Shown here one piece after another: positions 59,760-64,000 of a DNA stretch of 64,000 nucleotides. The stretch covers positions 20,623,449 to 20,687,448 of the forward strand of contig NW_026622930.1 of assembly GCF_023065955.2 (NCBI RefSeq). The letters are read 5' to 3'. This DNA comes from Ursus arctos. Lineage: Eukaryota; Chordata; Mammalia; Carnivora; Ursidae. The position numbers and the translations under genes were made by a program. The notes under the pieces are model-generated. The model ran no database searches, had not been told where the DNA came from, and saw only the letters and a list, made by a program, of their open reading frames with translations. Position 1 is the stretch's first letter, and each line of letters begins with the position of its first letter.

Positions 59760-59974
59760 GTTTTATTTTTTAAAAGATTTTATTTATTTATTTGTCAGAA
59801 AGAGAGAGAGAGAGCACAAGCAGGGAGAGCCCAGGCAGAGGAGGCAGAGCAGGCAGGGGGAGAAGCAGACCTCCCCACTGAGAGGGAGTCCGATCCGGGA
59901 CTCGATCCCAGGACCCCAGGATCATGACCTGAGCTGAAGGCAGACGCTTAACTGACTGAGCCACCCAGGAGTCC
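59760..59974 (-). mobile_element. CanSINE, antisense
   Basis: Start 'taaaagattttatttatt', end 'ctgagccacccaggagtcc'. Imperfect duplication tggttacatattttt / tggttagacattttt. Confidence 0.92.
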
Positions 59975-61149
59975 TGGTTAGACATTTTTAGTAACCCCCC
60001 CCCCCCCCGCCGCCACACACACACCCAAAAAGGGCTTCTTATACTACTCCTGGCCAATCCTATATTTCTGGGGAGGTTCAGGAAATCAGCAAGACCCTTT
60101 TCTGGAAACTCAAGATGTACAGGAACTGAACTGCAGTCAGATGGCAGGCTGTTGGCATTGCCAGTGCTCCCTGTGAGCAGCTCCTGCTGTCCCCATCCAG
60201 TGTGCCCTCTGCTAGTTGTCATCCCTTTTCTGAGTTCATCTTGGGCTTCAGATAGCCTTGGGAAGGTGCTTTTTACGGGTTTTCATCATTCTCACACCTG
60301 CATTTACAGTAAAGGAGACCAGAAGCTCTGCATGCTTACTCCTGCTTGCAGTGGCCCTGTACCTCCAGCCCCCAGCAGGCAGGACAGTGAGACCGTAGGC
60401 AGCATGGGACCGCCGGTCAGCACCCCCAACTTGCTGCAGCCACAGCGGGCTCATCCCAGCCCTGCTGCAGAACGATTAACAAGCTGCTGTTGGGAGCCCA
60501 GCGTGGTTTAAACTGGCAGGTCCAGCCCTGCCGTGTGCGTGTACAGCCACCCCTGCCTTCCCACCGGGCTCTTCAAGGACCCCTTTCACCCTGATCCCAG
60601 AAGCTTTTCTTAATCCTAGAAGGTACCCGAAGAAGTCCTACTGCTTTCCCAGATCATCCGCCAGGAAACCAAACATTCTGTCCTGCACGGGTAGCTTTCT
60701 TTGCTTGGAACTCCAGTTCTCTAATATTAGACCAAGAGAAAACAATTTCAATATAGTTCGCCTTTTATGGAAAATAGAAATCTGAATTTTAACGTTAAAT
60801 TTTCTCAAGTTCATCAAGGAAGATGACAAAGTGCGTGGGCTCACTTAGTTCATTACCATAAATTAAACTATACCAGCTCTCAGAATTGCACTTCCTACCT
60901 GTCCACCAGCCCTGCACAGGCATTAGTTGATGCCGGGAATCATGAAAGAATGCCACTTTCATAGAGCTGTCTGTGAATAGACTTTGGAGAGGTGAGCTTT
61001 GTGGAAAGTAATGATTTCTCATAATTCCAACAATGTGCAAATAAGGATAATTAGGTAAAACCGTTGTTCAGGTTGCCATCAAATTAAAGAAACTCCTCCT
61101 CCTATGTGATTTGTAGTGATCTAAATCTATAGCGATACGCAGAGAGGAG

Positions 61150-61375
61150 TTTAGCACATAATTCAGAGTCCGATCTGAGTTTTATTCCCAGCACTGCAAT
61201 GTAGTAACTCTGCGACCTCAGGCAATTTACTTAAACCTCTCAAAGAAATCTTCTTTTCCTCATTTACAGAAGAGGGTTATTAATACCTAGCTCGTTAAGA
61301 AAGAAATTAGATAATGCTTTTAAGTGTTTAGGACAGTCTCTGGCCTGTAATAAATATAACAGATAGCTATGTAAT
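61150..61375 (+). repeat. MIR SINE
   Basis: 'cagagtccgatctgagtttt', 'ctgcgacctcaggcaattta', 'cagtctctggcctgtaataa'. Confidence 0.75.
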
Positions 61376-61849
61376 TGCAACTGTAATTTTTTAAAAAATC
61401 ACATGGATTCATTTTTAGATAATGTAATTTTTCCTATTACAGGTATCCAATTTAAAATTTCTTTCCTAGAAACCAGTGCAAATTGCTCAGTTTCCCAGAG
61501 TATTCCTCTTTGGAAGTAACCACTGAAATATGCTTTTTGTGAAGTAGAGCAAAACAAATACTGCACTCTGCAGTGTTTTCCTTGGAGAGCGGGTGTGCAT
61601 GTCCTCGCTCTCTGAGATTAAAAAGTCCTGCCCAGACTAATAAAGAAAACTGGAATTGTTTATTTGGGGAAACTCAGATAACTAAGGGCCGTTGCTATTA
61701 CATAAGGAAGTCAAAGCCATGCCACGTTGTTTATCCATGGCAAGTTGCCGTATGGGGGGTTCCTAGAGCTCACTTCTCCACTCATGTCACCCTGCAAACC
61801 TGGTCTTGAGGTTGGGGATCCTATGGGAAGCTGTGACTCAGACAGAGTG

Positions 61850-62060
61850 GTTAAAACACCTTGGAGTCAGAGCGCTTGGGTTCCGTCCTCTGTCTGCCAC
61901 TTTCCAGCTTTGACCTTGGCTAGTTTACTTCCCTCCCAAAGCCTTTGTGGCCTCATCTGTAGAATGTAATGACTATGACCTTAAGGGATTGTTACGAAGA
62001 TGCAGGGAGAGGGTGAGCGGGCAGCATTTGAGAGAGTACAGAGTGCTCAGCAAACCATGC
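61850..62060 (+). repeat. MIR SINE
   Basis: 'cttggagtcagagcgcttgg', 'tttgaccttggctagtttac', 'cctcatctgtagaatgtaat'. Confidence 0.8.
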
Positions 62061-62927
62061 TTTCAGACGTTACAGCCATGGAACTGATCTTTCTCTTGAC
62101 TCAGATATCTAATAACAATCCTCAACTGGAAATACCTAAGTTTTCCATCCAAGCACAGTAGAACTAGCATAGATGTATAGAATTAAAGAACAGGAAGGGA
62201 CTATGCCTGGCATTGTCCAGCCGCCCCTTTACTACCCATCCCCCATGTCCCCACCTTCCAAATCGGGATCTGAGGCGAGGAGAGAACCAAGGACTTGGGC
62301 AGGATCTCTGCCACTTAGCAGGAGAGCCAGGAGTCACACACAGTGTCCTGTTAGTCTGCGTCCTACCCAGTGCACCACACACACCCTTCATGCATCAATG
62401 CCGTTTATAAGGGCTTCTTCATTTACATATGCCATCTACCCACACGAACGTGCCAAAGCATTTTTGTAAAAATACGAGATGCTATTGAGAAAATTCTCCT
62501 TTCAAAGGGAACCGTTCTTTTGCCCCATGTGGCTGTCCTCGATGTTTTATTAGGTGCTAAGTGCTGCTCCCTTTTATTCCTTTCTGCCAATCTACAGATC
62601 TGTGCCTCTGTTTCTGGTATTTGTGCTGTGTTCCCATATCACCCTGACCTCAGCGGGCAGAATGACCCGTTTTTCAGGCTGTGGGTTTTATTGCTAGGAT
62701 ACAAGCTCCTGTAATCAGATAGTTATATCAAAGGGTCTGAGGCACAGGCAGTGTGATTTCTGTTGAAGTACATCCTCGCTCGGCATTGGACCCTCCCTCT
62801 GAAGGACGGCCGGGTGTGCAGCTCGCGGGCAGTCTTCAGGCCTTCTTTGTTATCAAGGTGGCTCTTTGGGCCTCTCCTTCCACGTCGCTCCGAAGAACCT
62901 AATGCCTAGATTCTTTTCCTTTCATAG

Positions 62928-63295
62928 CTTCTGGTCACCCACACTGTTTCTTCTGCCACCTTGAACTTGGCTCTGACCGGGAAGTGCCTTCCAGATTTGC
63001 CAACCACGTGAACGTGGAGTTCAGCATGCCCACGACTTCTGCCTCCAAAGCCGCTGTAAGATCCATCTCCGTGGAAGACAAGACTGACGTCAGGAAGTGG
63101 GTCAATTATTCCGCACACTACAGCTACAAGGTAGCGTCGGGAGGCATCTGGCTCATGTGTCCAAGACCATTTGTTTGCCCCCCCGCCCCCCATCTTGTTC
63201 CCTTTAGCAGCGCCTGCCATGGACGCAAGTGTTGTCTTACTGCCTCAGAGAGAGGTACACCACACGTGGCTGTGGATGAGTCTGCTCCGATTTGA
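62928..63295 (+). CDS. STON2: Stonin-2, next coding exon with alternative end (splice or read-through stop)
   Basis: This exon continues the mu-homology domain. The acceptor is ttcatag ending at 62927. The single base left at 57159 joins CT to make Ala, giving ASGHPHCFFCHLELGSD and on through the conserved NYSAHYSYK. After Lys (63128-63130) there is a donor-like AAG|GTAGCG in phase 0, which would splice to a further exon beyond this window. Without that splice the frame stays open to TGA at 63293-63295. The extension begins VASGGIWLMCPRPFV, which resembles the short C-terminal tail of the human 905-residue isoform as I remember it, and then diverges. Both ends are therefore plausible isoforms. 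The core 62928-63130 is near certain; the tail 63131-63295 is less so. Confidence 0.9.
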
Positions 63296-63336
63296 ATGAC
63301 TAATCTCTCTAGCGAGCAAGAGAAAGGTGGGAAAAA

Positions 63337-63342
63337 AATAAA
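63337..63342 (+). terminator. Candidate poly(A) signal AATAAA for the read-through STON2 isoform
   Basis: A canonical AATAAA lies 41 bp past the read-through stop codon at 63295. It would give a very short 3' UTR. There is no strong GT-rich element directly after it, so use of this site is uncertain; the hexamer is also common by chance in A-rich DNA. Confidence 0.3.
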
Positions 63343-64000
63343 AAGGCAGACGAAAGAGGAGAGTATGATGTCTTTCAGTCATGAGTAACATCCAAAGAGT
63401 CATGGGGTAAAGGGGTTATTATTATTATACGATATCATATATTGTACATTATATATAATATGAATATGACGAATGAGTATATCATAATATTACATTCTCA
63501 TTCATAATATATGTTGCAGAAGTTGTGAACTTGGAAGTGGAGGGGAGTTCAAGAAAGTGCTAACCCAAAGCATGTATTTCAGCTTCAGAGTTGAAGAAGT
63601 AGATCTGACTAAAGTCCGGACACCTATGACCTGGTCACGGGGCTATAACAAGACAAAATTCAAAAGCCAAGCAAGCTTCTGTAATAGTAACAAGATCAGG
63701 GCTGTGGAAGGAGAAAACAAAATTGGAGTGTTCTGACGTAGTAATTCTATCTTGAGGTGTTAGAAATTCAATAGCAGATTAAATGTCAAAGACAGAAAGT
63801 GGGGGTTATTGAAGGACTATTTTGCAAAGTGGTTTAATATTTTTTATTCATAATAATACCCTTAGATTTTTGTGGTTATTTATTGTTCTTTAAATGTTTC
63901 CTTGGTTGTGTTATCTAAAATCTTAAACTACCGAAAAGAACAAATACTCCATCTTGTGGCCAGGAAAAAAAAAATAGCACTTTCATCAAGCAATGACCCT
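63343..64000. other. 3' flank or intron, AT-rich, no gene seen
   Basis: If the exon splices at 63130 this is intron; if read-through is used it is 3' UTR or flank. It includes a strongly AT-rich, partly self-complementary stretch at about 63417-63510 with alternating TA. No ORF of note and no recognisable repeat family. Confidence 0.6.

Larger units (their letters stand above)
57160..62927 (+). other. STON2: STON2 intron between the two coding exons
   Basis: This is a 5.8-kb phase-1 intron with GT at 57160 and AG at 62926-62927. Besides the separately listed exon-copy, tandem duplication, microsatellite, SINE and MIR fragments it is mostly unique sequence. It contains a G12 run at 58725-58736 and a C14 run at 59995-60008. 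The ORFs here (for example 57340-57627, 57679-58062, 60152-60511) have no recognisable protein homology and I do not call them genes. Confidence 0.9.

Overview
The window is vertebrate nuclear DNA. It is dominated by intron and interspersed repeats, with no operons and no densely packed ORFs. The repeats identify the group. About twenty tRNA-Lys-type SINEs carry the head 'gcgcctgggtggc', a B-box-like 'gggatcgagcccc' and an 'aataaataaa' tail, which is the SINEC (CanSINE) family restricted to Carnivora. Many belong to a subtype with 'gttatgggatcgagcc' and 'cctctcccactccccctgc' that I associate with bears and the giant panda. I therefore read this as a caniform carnivore, possibly an ursid; the family-level call is inference.

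The only protein-coding gene I can support is STON2 (stonin-2), on the + strand. A large exon at 55321-57159 encodes 613 codons: the end of the N-terminal region, two NPF motifs, the stonin homology domain and the start of the mu-homology domain. The next coding exon begins at 62928. It either splices out at a donor after 63130 or reads through to a stop at 63295. Both introns next to the large exon are phase 1, and the reading frame joins cleanly across 57159/62928. The N-terminal coding exons are not in the window, so bases 1-55320 are read as a very long upstream intron.

Layout: 1-13800 is intron with older repeats (MIR, L2, MaLR LTRs, L1 ends). 13800-31200 has scattered SINEs with relatively repeat-poor stretches between them. 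33600-35640 is an old antisense L1, and three antisense SINEs lie between 35 and 37.8 kb. 45500-50400 holds two antisense L1 copies, the second a clean 5'-truncated insertion with a 16-bp target duplication. 50400-55320 is old LINE debris and unique intron. 55321-63295 is the STON2 coding part with its intervening intron. 63296-64000 is 3' UTR or intron.

The most unusual feature is in the intron after the large exon. Bases 57832-57864 are an exact 33-bp copy of STON2 coding sequence (56229-56261), on the same strand, codon-aligned and about 1.6 kb downstream of its source. Only 22 bp further on is a 37-bp tandem duplication. Together they look like one templated-repair event or an assembly artefact. 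Other points worth a look are a CanSINE head trapped inside a perfect 11-bp inverted repeat at 21092-21138, a probable frameshift in a C-rich tract that rewrites the read-through C-terminus of STON2, and two closely spaced exon-like segments near 12.1 kb.
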